DNA of 64,000 bases from Terriglobia bacterium (lineage in GTDB: Bacteria > Acidobacteriota > Terriglobia > Terriglobales > Acidobacteriaceae): positions 1 through 64,000 of the forward strand of contig JAIQGE010000001.1 of NCBI GenBank assembly GCA_020072815.1. The letters are read 5' to 3'. The translations under genes were made by a program, and so were the position numbers. Positions 43,201 to 51,453 of the stretch are shown here, one piece after another. Numbering within the stretch: the stretch's first letter is position 1; every line of letters begins with the position of its first letter. Below the pieces are notes generated by a model that searched no databases, had not been told where the DNA came from, and saw only the letters and a program-made list of their open reading frames with translations.

Positions 43201-43285
43201 CTTCCTCGCGAGCGCCTGCCTTTTGGTTAGCGGCCGGCCGCCGGCTTGAAAGTTGTCACCGCGTCGTACCTGCCATCAGCTCCGC

Positions 43286-43999
43286 TTAGAAGCTGAAGTA
43301 AAACACAATGCCGTTCTCTTCACGGCACCAGTTGTATCCGTCCCAGTACCAGTAGTAGCCGTCAAAGAAGCGCCACTCGCCGATATAGAGCGGCGCGGCG
43401 AAGAAGATACTGGGCCGCGAGCTTATAAACACGCGCTGGCGAACAAAGCGGCGGTCGTCGTGACTATAGAAGGCCCGGCCATTGTCAAAGCGCCGGTCAT
43501 TCACAAAGCGCCGGTCGTCGCGGCCACGGTCGAAATTGCGGTCGCCGCCACGGTTGAAGTTGCGGTTGTCACCGCGGTTGTAGTTGTTGCGGTCGCCACG
43601 GTCGCCACCGCGATAAACGTTGTTCCCGCCGCGATTGCCGCCTCGATCAACGTCGCCGTAGTTGCCGCCACGATCGCCACCGCGATTCACGCTGTTGCCG
43701 CCACGGTTTCCGCCTCGATCAACGTTGCCGTAGTTGCCGCCACGGTCGCCACCGCGATTCACGCTGTTGGCGCCACGGTTGCCGCCGCGGTCAGCCACGT
43801 TGCCACCGTTGTTGCCCCCGCGATTGCCGCCTCGGTCAACGCTGCGTCCGCCTCCGTTGTTGGAGCCTCGGTTACCGCCGTTGCTAGTGCTTCGGTTGTC
43901 GCCTCGGTCACCACCGCGATCGTGGGACTGGGCCGAGGCCAAAGCGGAACCGCCTGCAATCAGAGCTGCTCCAATCGCCAATATCTGTAAACTTTTCAT
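43286..43999 (-). CDS. Secreted Arg/Gly/Asn-repeat protein
   Basis: The plus-strand TCCTCC near 44000 gives GGAGGA before this ATG, and a signal peptide (SLQILAIGAALIAGGSALAS) follows. Residues of about 25-165 are tandem variants of RGGNRGGN and VDRGGNRGGN, a low-complexity, positively charged, probably disordered stretch like RGG boxes. The last 60 residues are aromatic-rich (GEWRFFDGYYWYWDGYNW) and resemble surface or moonlighting glycine-rich proteins. It is exported. The opposite strand is also open over the whole gene as a Val/Ala-rich shadow. Confidence 0.8.
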   Translation of the reverse strand: MKSLQILAIGAALIAGGSALASAQSHDRGGDRGDNRSTSNGGNRGSNNGGGRSVDRGGNRGGNNGGNVADRGGNRGANSVNRGGDRGGNYGNVDRGGNRGGNSVNRGGDRGGNYGDVDRGGNRGGNNVYRGGDRGDRNNYNRGDNRNFNRGGDRNFDRGRDDRRFVNDRRFDNGRAFYSHDDRRFVRQRVFISSRPSIFFAAPLYIGEWRFFDGYYWYWDGYNWCREENGIVFYFSF

Positions 44000-44584
44000 G
44001 TGTCCTCCGTTTTGCCAGGCCCGATCCGCGCCTCGCTAGGGACAACTGGTTCGGGTCCATCAGCTTTTGCTTTCTGACGGTATGAACACGACCCCGCACT
44101 CTAAGTCGGCTAAGCTTGATGTGGTTTTGTAAAGAACTGTGGACTGGCTCAGGGGCTGCAAAAGCAACTACATACTGCTGATGACGCTGATGTCGTGAGG
44201 TCGCCTAAGCTCCTAAGCTCCAGACAAGCAAACCCAAAACCTTTGAAACGCGGAGGAAAGGAGGAAACGGAGGTTCGGGGGCTGGGTTGCAAGCGCACTC
44301 GCACTCTTCTTGTGCTGGGTGTTCACGATGGCATGTTTCGCGTCCAAACTCAAAACCTCTGACACACATAGGAACCGAGGAAGCGGAGGCTTGGGGAGGA
44401 ACTGCTCTCATCCGCCACTTCCAAACTCCTTCCGATCCCTCCGTCCTACGTGTTTCCAAGAAGTCGGGTTTCTTGGCCCTTTCCGATGTCGGCGATGCCG
44501 GGCGATCACGCGCGATTTCGGCGATTCTTTTCTGTTCCGCCCGCCTCCCCTTGGGGTCTAAGAGGCCATAAGGAGGGAACGCTC
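44000..44584. other. 585-base intergenic region with degenerate purine repeats
   Basis: No gene is supported. The tract at 44240-44280 (GGAGGAAAGGAGGAAACGG) and a related one at 44370-44400 are degenerate relatives of the CACGGAGG-type repeat. Another at 44488-44527 is built from GGCGAT(T/C)-like octamers. Open frames on both strands here are artefacts of these repeats. Confidence 0.6.
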
Positions 44585-44935
44585 TTGTCACTGACCCCCT
44601 CAATACCCAATTCGCCAAATCCAGGCTCATCAACCTCAGGCTTTGCCAGGGAAAGCTCTGCACAGCAAAGCTCGCCCAACCCACGCTTTGCAGAAGAACG
44701 CTCTGCCGGCCACTCGCCCGACCGTCTCATGCAGGAACTTGAGAGATGTGAAGCCGGGCTGAACGTCTGGCTGGGCCAATCCGCCGCTAACGCCCATTGG
44801 CTGGTGCGAGATCCGGTGGGAGCTCTTCGCGCCGCCAACCTGGGCATGGACGAACAAATCCTGGCGGAACTGGACGCCACCATGAAGATGATCGCGAAGA
44901 AGATTGGCGCGCTGGACGAGCCTTATTGCGCGTGA
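44585..44935 (+). CDS. Small protein with possible peptide-leader-like C-terminal half
   Basis: A perfect TAAGGAGG (44569-44576) lies 8 nt before TTG 44585, which decides the start. The 116-residue product has a Ser/Pro/Asn-rich, low-complexity first half (repeats like SSPNPRFAEE) and an ordered second half with DPVGALRAANLGMDEQILAE and a single Cys near the C-terminus (EPYCA). The DPxxALRxA(G/N)L pattern is reminiscent of leader regions of some ribosomally made peptide precursors, but no modification enzyme is nearby, so this is speculation. Confidence 0.5.
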   Translation: MSLTPSIPNSPNPGSSTSGFARESSAQQSSPNPRFAEERSAGHSPDRLMQELERCEAGLNVWLGQSAANAHWLVRDPVGALRAANLGMDEQILAELDATMKMIAKKIGALDEPYCA

Positions 44936-45165
44936 AGCTGGGATTTCGAACCACGGAGGCGCAGAGAATCGCGGAGAAAGATTCGGCGTCCGGAATAGCG
45001 CGTCCGCTTGGCCGCAACAGAAATTTCGCAAGGGCTGCGATGGTTGCGCGCGGAGAAGATCTGGATCGAGTAAAAGAATCCTGGCCCGGTGGCAGACTCC
45101 CACAAACCAGGGTATGAACTCTTGCGGCCGCCTTCCCGTGTGGGAAGACGGCCTGGCAAGGCTAC

Positions 45166-45492
45166 TTACGCGGCGACCAGTTTGCCGGCGCGGATCTGAT
45201 GGAAGGTCGAGTTCAGGACCTCGGTTGTCTCCAGCTTCGGCGTACCGTCGATGACGCTGGCCAACATCTTGAGCACATCGTTGTACGTAACGCGGCCATA
45301 GGTGTCAGCGTCTTTCTGGGTTTCCCACAGACTGAAGGACAGTACATCTGAGCTGCCGGGAGCGGCGAACGTGATTACATCCTTGAATCCCGGCTGTTTG
45401 TTAAGCACGGGAACGATTTCTTTCTCAAAGATGCCGGTGAATTGGACGAGCGTGTTGGGCTTTAAATGAACTGAAATTTTGCGTACGAACAT
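45166..45492 (-). CDS. ABM-like small dimeric alpha/beta-barrel protein
   Basis: The 108-residue product reads MFVRKISVHLKPNTLVQFTG and FSLWETQKDADTYGRVTYN. This fits the antibiotic-biosynthesis-monooxygenase/dimeric alpha-beta barrel superfamily (beta-alpha-beta with W-E in strand 4). GAGGAGG lies 7 nt before the ATG. The function in this group is usually unknown; it is not evidence for antibiotic synthesis. Confidence 0.75.
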   Translation of the reverse strand: MFVRKISVHLKPNTLVQFTGIFEKEIVPVLNKQPGFKDVITFAAPGSSDVLSFSLWETQKDADTYGRVTYNDVLKMLASVIDGTPKLETTEVLNSTFHQIRAGKLVAA

Positions 45493-45749
45493 GATTAACC
45501 TCCTCAGGTTGTGGTGAGGCTAAGATAGGAAAGATTCAGATGGGCTGACTTAGATCAGGAGATCCGAAAAGAGAGGAAGAATACTCGCTCTGTTTCCACC
45601 CTACGCTCATTGGAGAGTAAAGTCAAAGCGCGCCTCGTCGTGAGCTTCACGGATTGAATTCAAATTACACAGAAAGCCCTCCGGCCCGCCCCGTTCCGAT
45701 TAAGTTGTCAAAGATCGTGTCCTGGCCGGATATCCAGCCAGCAATCTCT

Positions 45750-46268
45750 CTATGCCGCTCTGGCAGCAACTGTCGCTTCACTCGCGGCGATCATCAATTT
45801 CAGCATTCTTGGCCGATTCCAATCAGTGTCATCAGCGTTGATCAGCGGTGAGGTTTTGCGCCCCATGCGTTGAATCATCCGCAACAGCTTTGACGCCATC
45901 TGCAGATTCACCGCCAGCCATCCCGCCGTCTTGCAGTCAATCCGGCCGTCAATCAGCGCCTGCGCCATCACCCCAAGAGCCACCTGGATGGCGTTGAAAT
46001 CCATGAAGATGTCCGCCATCCCAAACTCCGGCTTCCCTCGCCTGCGCATCACCGCGACCACCTCCGCCAGCACCGCCCGACGCTCCCGCTGCCGCCTTAC
46101 CGCCATCTCCAGCTGACCGGCATGCGCGTGGCAAATGTGCGAGCCTTTCTCCGCCGGCGCCTTGCACTGCTCGCCGTTCTTGCGAAACACCTGGCACCGC
46201 CGGTAATACGCATACCGCGCTTCCGGTACCCGACTCTCAGCCGATCCTTGAGTACTTCCTTGCTGCAT
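45750..46268 (-). CDS. Protein with short zinc-binding N-terminus, unknown function
   Basis: Near the N-terminus RCQVFRKNGEQCKAPAEKGS and HICHAHAG form a C-x9-C-x10-C-H-x-H cluster, a zinc-binding motif seen in many proteins encoded by acidobacterial genomes and by phages. The rest is helical (FNAIQVALGVMAQALIDGRI). It has 172 residues and no clear ribosome-binding site. The 257 bases before it (45493-45749) contain no gene. The C-terminal half is followed by CAGTGTCATCAGCG-type repeat DNA. Confidence 0.65.
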   Translation of the reverse strand: MQQGSTQGSAESRVPEARYAYYRRCQVFRKNGEQCKAPAEKGSHICHAHAGQLEMAVRRQRERRAVLAEVVAVMRRRGKPEFGMADIFMDFNAIQVALGVMAQALIDGRIDCKTAGWLAVNLQMASKLLRMIQRMGRKTSPLINADDTDWNRPRMLKLMIAASEATVAARAA

Positions 46269-46289
46269 AAAGTTAAGTCATCCTCGCTT

Positions 46290-46335
46290 TTCAATTACCA
46301 AATTACTAACTTACTCAATTTCGCAATTCCTACAC
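46290..46335. repeat. AATTACC-type degenerate repeat
   Basis: TTTCAATTACCAAATTACTA with its continuation CTTACTCAATTTCG repeats a 7-8-mer based on AATTACC. A sister tract lies at 12206-12250 after the truncated parE gene. Confidence 0.55.
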
Positions 46336-46668
46336 CACCCCCCCCATACTGCTCGACTAGGATTCCAAAGCACTTAGCCGATTCATCCCAGCAGATCACC
46401 CCTGAAAATCGGCTTCCAAACACGTCAAACTCCGCCTAAACTCGGTCCAAACTCGACCCTATCGCCAAGGACCGCTAGGCCTGCCGGTTTTGCCAAAGAC
46501 CCATAGCCAAATACCAAAAGCCTAAATCTTGCTATTTTACCTTTTGTTCGCCTATAAGTCAATGCAAAATAAGACAATGTACCTCGCCCAACGACCTCGT
46601 GTGGCACAGTCGCCGCTGGCTGTGCGCTTCATTTGGCGGCGTGAAAGCACCCCTCGACTGAACATACC

Positions 46669-46758
46669 CCAAGTCCCGCCCCTGGCGGGACGACTGAAAC
46701 TAGCCCGGCCACGTTTCCGAGTCCCGGCCTGCCGGATGTGGAATAAGTGCCGGGTAAG
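46669..46758 (+). repeat. Left copy of an ~88-bp repeat flanking the OLD nuclease gene
   Basis: This copy begins CCAAGTCCCGCCCCTGGCGG and ends GGAATAAGTGCCGGGTAAG (46740-46758). The last 19 bases occur perfectly in reverse complement at 48825-48843. The full copies align with blocks AGCCCGG, ACGTT and CCGAG conserved in order. Immediately to the left (46600-46630) is a GCACAG-type palindrome related to 19664-19690. The 46269-46946 gap otherwise has no gene. Confidence 0.85.
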
Positions 46759-46912
46759 CTGAACAAAAAACCTACCGCGCTGCCGCAGGCCCACGCGCAG
46801 CGCAGAGGAACGCCAGCACAGCAATCAAAATTATCCTTCGCGGTGTGTTTCTGCTAATCAAGGAATTTGATATAGACGTAGGATGGTATCAAGCAAAGTA
46901 GGATACGCGGCG

Positions 46913-46918
46913 TACAAT
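46913..46918 (+). promoter_or_regulatory. Possible -10 box (TACAAT) of the OLD gene
   Basis: TACAAT lies 28 nt before the chosen ATG. No convincing -35 hexamer lies at 16-18 nt. A TTGATA is present at 46867-46872 but is too far away. Confidence 0.35.
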
Positions 46919-46946
46919 GCTCTTTGCTTTCAACTGGAGAACACGC

Positions 46947-48761
46947 ATGATTCTGAGATCAGTAATTCTCAATGGGTATCGATCTTTCAAGAAAGTGGTG
47001 AAGCTTAATATTTCCGAGCGCACGACTATCTTGATTGGGCCAAATGATCATGGGAAAACAAATGCACTTCTAGCCATCGAAAAGCTGAATGCCGACCAGA
47101 AGTTTTTGCCTGAAGAAGCCAATTCCAATTTGGGGGAAGGTGAGCCATCGTCAGTCGCATTTGTTCTCGCAATTGACCATGTGGATGCACAAGAGATACG
47201 CCAGGTAATCAGGACGGAGCAACAGCAACAGCAGGCCTCTGAGCAAGCCAGCCCTATCGCAGTATTGGCATCTGGGGTCAGGCAAGTCCATGACGCATTG
47301 GTGATGGTAGATATCCCTATTGCGAGCGTAACGCTAACGAGGTCCATCGGTACGGAGCTAACGCCATTCCTAGATCACGTGCCCGATACCCTTCAGGCAG
47401 CTGTAAATTCTAAGATTCTGACTATGCTACCGAAAGTGGTTTTCTTCCGGGCCGATAGCTTGCGACAGCTTCCTGACACCGTTGATCTTGGCGGATTGGA
47501 ACAAAATGAGGTGATGCAAGGCGTTTTCAAGCTTGCGGACATTTGGGACCATCGCCAACGACTGCTCTCCGGTAATACCCGTAAAAACGAAGATGAGTTG
47601 CGAGAAGCTTCCGAAATCCTAACACGCCGGATTCAAGAAAACTGGACACAAGGACGGGATCTCAAGTTCTATCTTGGCTATGACGGGAACAACGTCCGTC
47701 TCACCGTTAAAGACACTGCACAGACCCTTACAGCACTTGCTGATCGTAGCGAGGGCTTCACTTCGTATTTTGCGATGCGCATGCTCCTGGTAGCCCGGAC
47801 AGACACAGCCAAACCGAATGGATACATTTTCATGTTCGATGAACCCGGTCTAAACCTGCATCCGAAGGGGCAGGTGGATCTGCAGAACGTCTTTGAGGAC
47901 TTAGCTCAAACGAACCAGATCATCTACAGCACGCATTCGGTCTTCCTAATCAATAAGAACTACCCTGACCGAAACCACCTCATTTTCAAGGGCAAGGAAG
48001 GCAGTAACATAGATAGCAAGCCATTCGCGGGCGGTTGGGCAAAAGTAAAGGAACATCTTGGGCTTTATCTGTCTGCAAATTTTCTCTTTTCCGACAAGGT
48101 AATCCTTGCCGAAGGACCAACAGACGAAATTTATTTGCCTCTGATGCTGCAAGGGCTAATCGCACGGGGCAAATTTAATGGCGATCTAAATGCCCTAGCA
48201 ATTCATAGCGGCTTAAATGAATCAGAAATGCTCAATTCTGCCGGAATATACCTGCGTGAAGGGCGTCAGCCCGCAATTCTTGTTGACGGCGATGAAGAGG
48301 GTGACAAGAGAAGTAGGAAGATCAATCAATGGAAAACTCGCACAAAGCGCGAATGCCCTATCGTTAACCTCGGCGATTTCAAGCCTCGCCCTTGCTCCAT
48401 AGAAGACTTCCTCGAACCTGACGTATTCAGGCAGGCTGCTGTTGCGGCATGCAAGCAAGCCGTTGAGGAAGAGATCATAAATCCAAGGAACGCAAACTGG
48501 GAAGCCGAGCTTCCCGATAAACTCAAGGAAAAGCGAGATGTAACATTAGGCAAGAGGCTCGAGGATGTATTAAAAGAGTTATTCAATGAACCTATCAGTG
48601 ATGTTTGGGTTGCTCGCAAATATTCGGAGATCATCCAACAAGCTGATGAAAACACCCACGGCGCGCACTGGGCCGATCCTTCACTGTTAGCTCTCGCAAA
48701 AGCGATCTGGGCGGCGCTGAAACTTCCGACGCGGGAAGACGTTGCTCCTTTCATCGGATAG
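46947..48761 (+). CDS. OLD-family ATP-dependent nuclease (AAA ATPase plus Toprim)
   Basis: From ATG 46947 (GGAGA 6 nt upstream) the 604-residue protein shows an SMC/RecF-like ATPase: Walker A IGPNDHGKTNALLAI (about 30-44), signature-region SEGFTSYFAMRMLL, Walker B YIFMFDEPGLNLHPKG and H-loop YSTHSVFLI. The Toprim domain has VILAEGPTDEIYLPLML (catalytic Glu) and PAILVDGDEEGDKRS (DxD). OLD nucleases act in phage defence, alone or with UvrD-like GajB as in Gabija. No GajB is adjacent, so it is a solo (class 1) type. The gene is visibly AT-richer than its neighbours, suggesting transfer. Confidence 0.92.
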   Translation: MILRSVILNGYRSFKKVVKLNISERTTILIGPNDHGKTNALLAIEKLNADQKFLPEEANSNLGEGEPSSVAFVLAIDHVDAQEIRQVIRTEQQQQQASEQASPIAVLASGVRQVHDALVMVDIPIASVTLTRSIGTELTPFLDHVPDTLQAAVNSKILTMLPKVVFFRADSLRQLPDTVDLGGLEQNEVMQGVFKLADIWDHRQRLLSGNTRKNEDELREASEILTRRIQENWTQGRDLKFYLGYDGNNVRLTVKDTAQTLTALADRSEGFTSYFAMRMLLVARTDTAKPNGYIFMFDEPGLNLHPKGQVDLQNVFEDLAQTNQIIYSTHSVFLINKNYPDRNHLIFKGKEGSNIDSKPFAGGWAKVKEHLGLYLSANFLFSDKVILAEGPTDEIYLPLMLQGLIARGKFNGDLNALAIHSGLNESEMLNSAGIYLREGRQPAILVDGDEEGDKRSRKINQWKTRTKRECPIVNLGDFKPRPCSIEDFLEPDVFRQAAVAACKQAVEEEIINPRNANWEAELPDKLKEKRDVTLGKRLEDVLKELFNEPISDVWVARKYSEIIQQADENTHGAHWADPSLLALAKAIWAALKLPTREDVAPFIG

Positions 48762-48824
48762 CTGGATAGGTTCTGGTGCTCTGCTTCGCGCGGGCCTACG
48801 GCGTGTGGAAGGAATCTTTCTCTC

Positions 48825-48912
48825 CTTACCCGGCACTTATTCCTCAGCGCGCGTTGCGCACCTCGGCAACGTACCGGGCTATTATCTGCCGTCCCGCCAA
48901 TGCGGGACTTGG
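48825..48912 (-). repeat. Right copy of the ~88-bp repeat, inverted
   Basis: Reverse-complemented, this copy runs from CCAAGTCCCGCATTGGCGGG to GGAATAAGTGCCGGGTAAG, matching 46669-46758 with the ends best conserved. With the left copy it brackets the OLD gene in inverted orientation, 2.2 kb end to end. Confidence 0.85.
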
Positions 48913-48980
48913 CGACACCGTGGCCACCCGGCCTTCGTACTCCCTCGTGTCCTTTGTGGTTAATCCTCCTCTGTGGTCCC

Positions 48981-49019
48981 AAAAAAGAAAATGGCCCGGC
49001 CAAAACAACTGACCGGACC
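48981..49019 (-). terminator. Terminator of the MacAB-like operon
   Basis: On the minus strand a 10-bp stem (GGTCCGGTCA with TGGCCGGGCC) is followed by ATTTTCTTTTTT. It lies about 160 bases after the permease stop at 49180. Confidence 0.75.
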
Positions 49020-49060
49020 ACTGTTCCCGAGTAAGGGGGGTATCTTACTCAAGCCTTTTC

Positions 49061-49098
49061 ATCGGGTGATCGGGTGATCTGGCGATCGGGTGATCTGA
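49061..49098. repeat. GGTGATCG octamer tract
   Basis: ATCGGGTGATCGGGTGATCT is followed by a further GGCGATCGGGTGATCTG. The same 20-mer is found at 33124-33143. The 48762-49179 gap contains this, the inverted repeat copy and the terminator, but no gene. Confidence 0.7.
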
Positions 49099-49179
49099 AC
49101 GTCAGAACGCCCGGCATCCGATGCGTGCGCAGCGAGCTTGAGCTTCGCAAACTCCGCACGCGAACTGAGCTATGAAGCC

Positions 49180-50397
49180 TCATTCGAACCGCAACGCCTC
49201 AATCGGGTCCAACAACGCCGCTTTGCGCGCGGGATAGAAGCCGAAGAAAATTCCCACGGCCATGGAGAAGAACACAGCGGCCACCACCGCGGTGGGCGAG
49301 ATAAGAATGTTCCAGCCCAGCACCTTGGTGATGGTGACCGACGCGCCCACGCCGCAGAGCACGCCGATGATGCCTCCGGCCACGCTCAGCACCACCGATT
49401 CGCTGAGGAACTGGCGCAGCACGTCCGACTCAGTGGCGCCGATGGCGATGCGGATGCCGATCTCCCGCGTACGCTCGGTCACCGACACCAGCATGATGTT
49501 CATGATGCCGATGCCGCCCACGATCAGCGACACGCCGGCAATCGAAGCCAGCAGCATGGTCATGACGCTGGAGCTGGCGTCGGCCAGTTGCGCCACGTCG
49601 GCCAGGTTGCGGACGGTGAAGTCATCGTCCTGCCCGGCGCGAATGCGGTGGCGGTCGCGCAGCAGAGCGGTGATCTGCCCTTGCGCCGCGTAGCTGGCCG
49701 GCTGCGACGCGGCTGACGCCATGATGTACTGCAGCCAGTTCTGTCCCGTGACTTTTTTCTGCAGCGTGCTGATGGGGACGTACACGCCGTCGTCCTGGTC
49801 CTGGCCCAGGCCGGACTGGCCCTTGGCGACGAGCACACCCACCACCTGGAACGGCAGCGTGCCGATGCGCACCGTCTGGCCAACGGCGTTGGCCGTGCCG
49901 AACAGGTTTTGTTGCACGGTAGCACCCAGCACCACAACGTTGCTGGCGCGGGTAACGTCGTCCGCGGTGAACGTACCGCCCTGGACAAAGTTCCAGTTGC
50001 GCACGTCAAAGTACTGCGGCTCGGTCCCGGTGATAGTCGTGAACCAGTTCTGGTTGTCGGAGACCACCTGCGCCCTGGTGCTTGATCCCGGCGCGGCCAC
50101 GGTGATGGTCGGCACTTCTTGCAGGATGGCCTTCATGTCGTCGTCGGTAAGCGTCTTGGTGGCGCCTCCGCCGGTGCGGATGCCGCCTTTGTTCACGCTG
50201 CCCGAGCTGATGTACAGCAGATTCGTCCCCAGCGACGCAATCTGGTCCTGCACCTGCTTCTGCGCGCCCTGTCCCAGGCCCACGGTGGCGATCACCGCGC
50301 CCACGCCGATGATGATCCCCAACATGGTCAGCAGGGAACGCATCTTGTTCCGCGTGAGTGCCTTAATCGCTATGCGTAATATCGCTAAGAAATCCAT
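49180..50397 (-). CDS. MacB-like ABC transporter permease
   Basis: The start is ATG 50397 (MDFLAILRIAIKALTRNKMR), with GAGGGGG 4-5 nt upstream; a longer frame to 50442 is unsupported. The MacB architecture is seen: helix 1, large periplasmic domain, and INIMLVSVTERTREIGIRIA with a terminal LDPIEALRFE. The length is 405 residues. Unlike E. coli MacB the ATPase is a separate gene (50587-51381). It is third in the adaptor-ATPase-permease operon. Confidence 0.92.
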   Translation of the reverse strand: MDFLAILRIAIKALTRNKMRSLLTMLGIIIGVGAVIATVGLGQGAQKQVQDQIASLGTNLLYISSGSVNKGGIRTGGGATKTLTDDDMKAILQEVPTITVAAPGSSTRAQVVSDNQNWFTTITGTEPQYFDVRNWNFVQGGTFTADDVTRASNVVVLGATVQQNLFGTANAVGQTVRIGTLPFQVVGVLVAKGQSGLGQDQDDGVYVPISTLQKKVTGQNWLQYIMASAASQPASYAAQGQITALLRDRHRIRAGQDDDFTVRNLADVAQLADASSSVMTMLLASIAGVSLIVGGIGIMNIMLVSVTERTREIGIRIAIGATESDVLRQFLSESVVLSVAGGIIGVLCGVGASVTITKVLGWNILISPTAVVAAVFFSMAVGIFFGFYPARKAALLDPIEALRFE

Positions 50398-50502
50398 ATG
50401 ACCCCCTCGAAAAACCATTGCCAGAATTGCCAAGATTGCCAAAGATTGATGATTTGTTGCTGCTGCTCCCGGCCCGACGTTTTTTCTCGACTCCTATTCC
50501 AC

Positions 50503-50575
50503 TTTGCGTCCTTTGCGCCCTTTGCGGTGAACAGCTTTTTGAAGTTCTCCGTGTCTCCGTGCCTCCGTGGTGAGA
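50503..50575. repeat. Adjacent GCAAAGG-type and CACGGAGG-type repeats inside the operon
   Basis: TTTGCGTCCTTTGCGCCCTT is followed, 20 bases later, by CTCCGTGTCTCCGTGCCTCC. These are inverted forms of the repeats at 21250 and 14081/27365. Both sit in the 190-base spacer between the ATPase and permease genes. Confidence 0.7.
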
Positions 50576-50586
50576 TTTTGCTCTTG

Positions 50587-51381
50587 CTATTCATCCACCG
50601 CCGGCAAACTCTCCAGCACTTCCGCCGCACGCGGACGCTGCTTGACCGGATCGTCATGGCTGATCTTGCCGTCGCGAAACACCACAATGCGCTTGGCGAA
50701 CTGCGCCACGTCCGGCTCGTGCGTGACCAGGACAATGGTCAGCCCGCCGTCATTCAGCTCCTGGAAGATCTGCATGATCTCCACCGACGTGCGGCTGTCC
50801 AGGTTGCCCGTGGGCTCGTCCGCCAGCAGGATGGCCGGCTTGTTCACCAGCGCGCGCGCAATCGCCACGCGCTGTTGCTGTCCGCCGGAAAGCTGCGACG
50901 TAAAGTGTTCCAGCCTGTCGCCCAGGCCCACCAGCTCCAGCACTTCTTTGGACCGCGCCAGGCGCTGGGCCTTTTCCATCTTGGCGTACAGCGTGGGCAG
51001 CTCAACGTTTTCCAGCGCCGTGGTCCGCGAAAGCAGGTTGAAGCCCTGAAAAACGAATCCCAGTTTCCGGTTGCGGATGGCCGCCAGCGCCTTCTTGTCC
51101 AGTTGCGAAACGTCCGTGCCTTCCAGCGCGTATTTGCCGCTGGTGGGCTTGTCCAGGCAGCCCAGCATGTTCATGAAGGTGGACTTGCCGCTGCCGCTGG
51201 AGCCCATGATGGCCACGAACTCGCCCGGCTCAATCGTCATGTTCACGCCGCGGAGCGCGTGCACCTTGGTTTCGCCCAGATCGTAGTACTTGTGCGCGTC
51301 CTCCACCTGAATGACTGGAACGCTCAGTTCCGGATTCGTCACCACGTTTGTGTTCAGTTCGATTTGTGCCAGCGTTGCCAT
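50587..51381 (-). CDS. MacB-like ABC transporter ATP-binding protein
   Basis: Walker A GSSGSGKST, Q-loop FVFQGFNLL, signature LSGGQQQRVAIARAL, Walker B ILLADEPTGNLD and H-loop LVTHEPD define a LolD/MacB-class ATPase. The 264-residue length is usual. It lies between the adaptor (51454-52836) and permease genes on the same strand and should energise the permease. It may also serve the ATPase-less permease pair at 24770-27274. Confidence 0.93.
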   Translation of the reverse strand: MATLAQIELNTNVVTNPELSVPVIQVEDAHKYYDLGETKVHALRGVNMTIEPGEFVAIMGSSGSGKSTFMNMLGCLDKPTSGKYALEGTDVSQLDKKALAAIRNRKLGFVFQGFNLLSRTTALENVELPTLYAKMEKAQRLARSKEVLELVGLGDRLEHFTSQLSGGQQQRVAIARALVNKPAILLADEPTGNLDSRTSVEIMQIFQELNDGGLTIVLVTHEPDVAQFAKRIVVFRDGKISHDDPVKQRPRAAEVLESLPAVDE

Positions 51382-51453
51382 AAGTTCCTCTTCGATCTCA
51401 GCTTCTACGTTTGCCTTGCTGTTCTCCGTGCCTCCGCGCCTCCGCGGTGGGTG

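Noticed and set aside
43253-43990. Plus-strand 245-residue Val/Ala-rich protein
   Set aside because: It mirrors the RGGN repeats of the minus-strand gene, lacks a ribosome-binding site and signal, and has extreme composition.
46947-48761. Gabija system formed by the OLD nuclease and the UvrD-like helicase
   Set aside because: The two genes are about 37 kb apart in different contexts; Gabija genes are adjacent.
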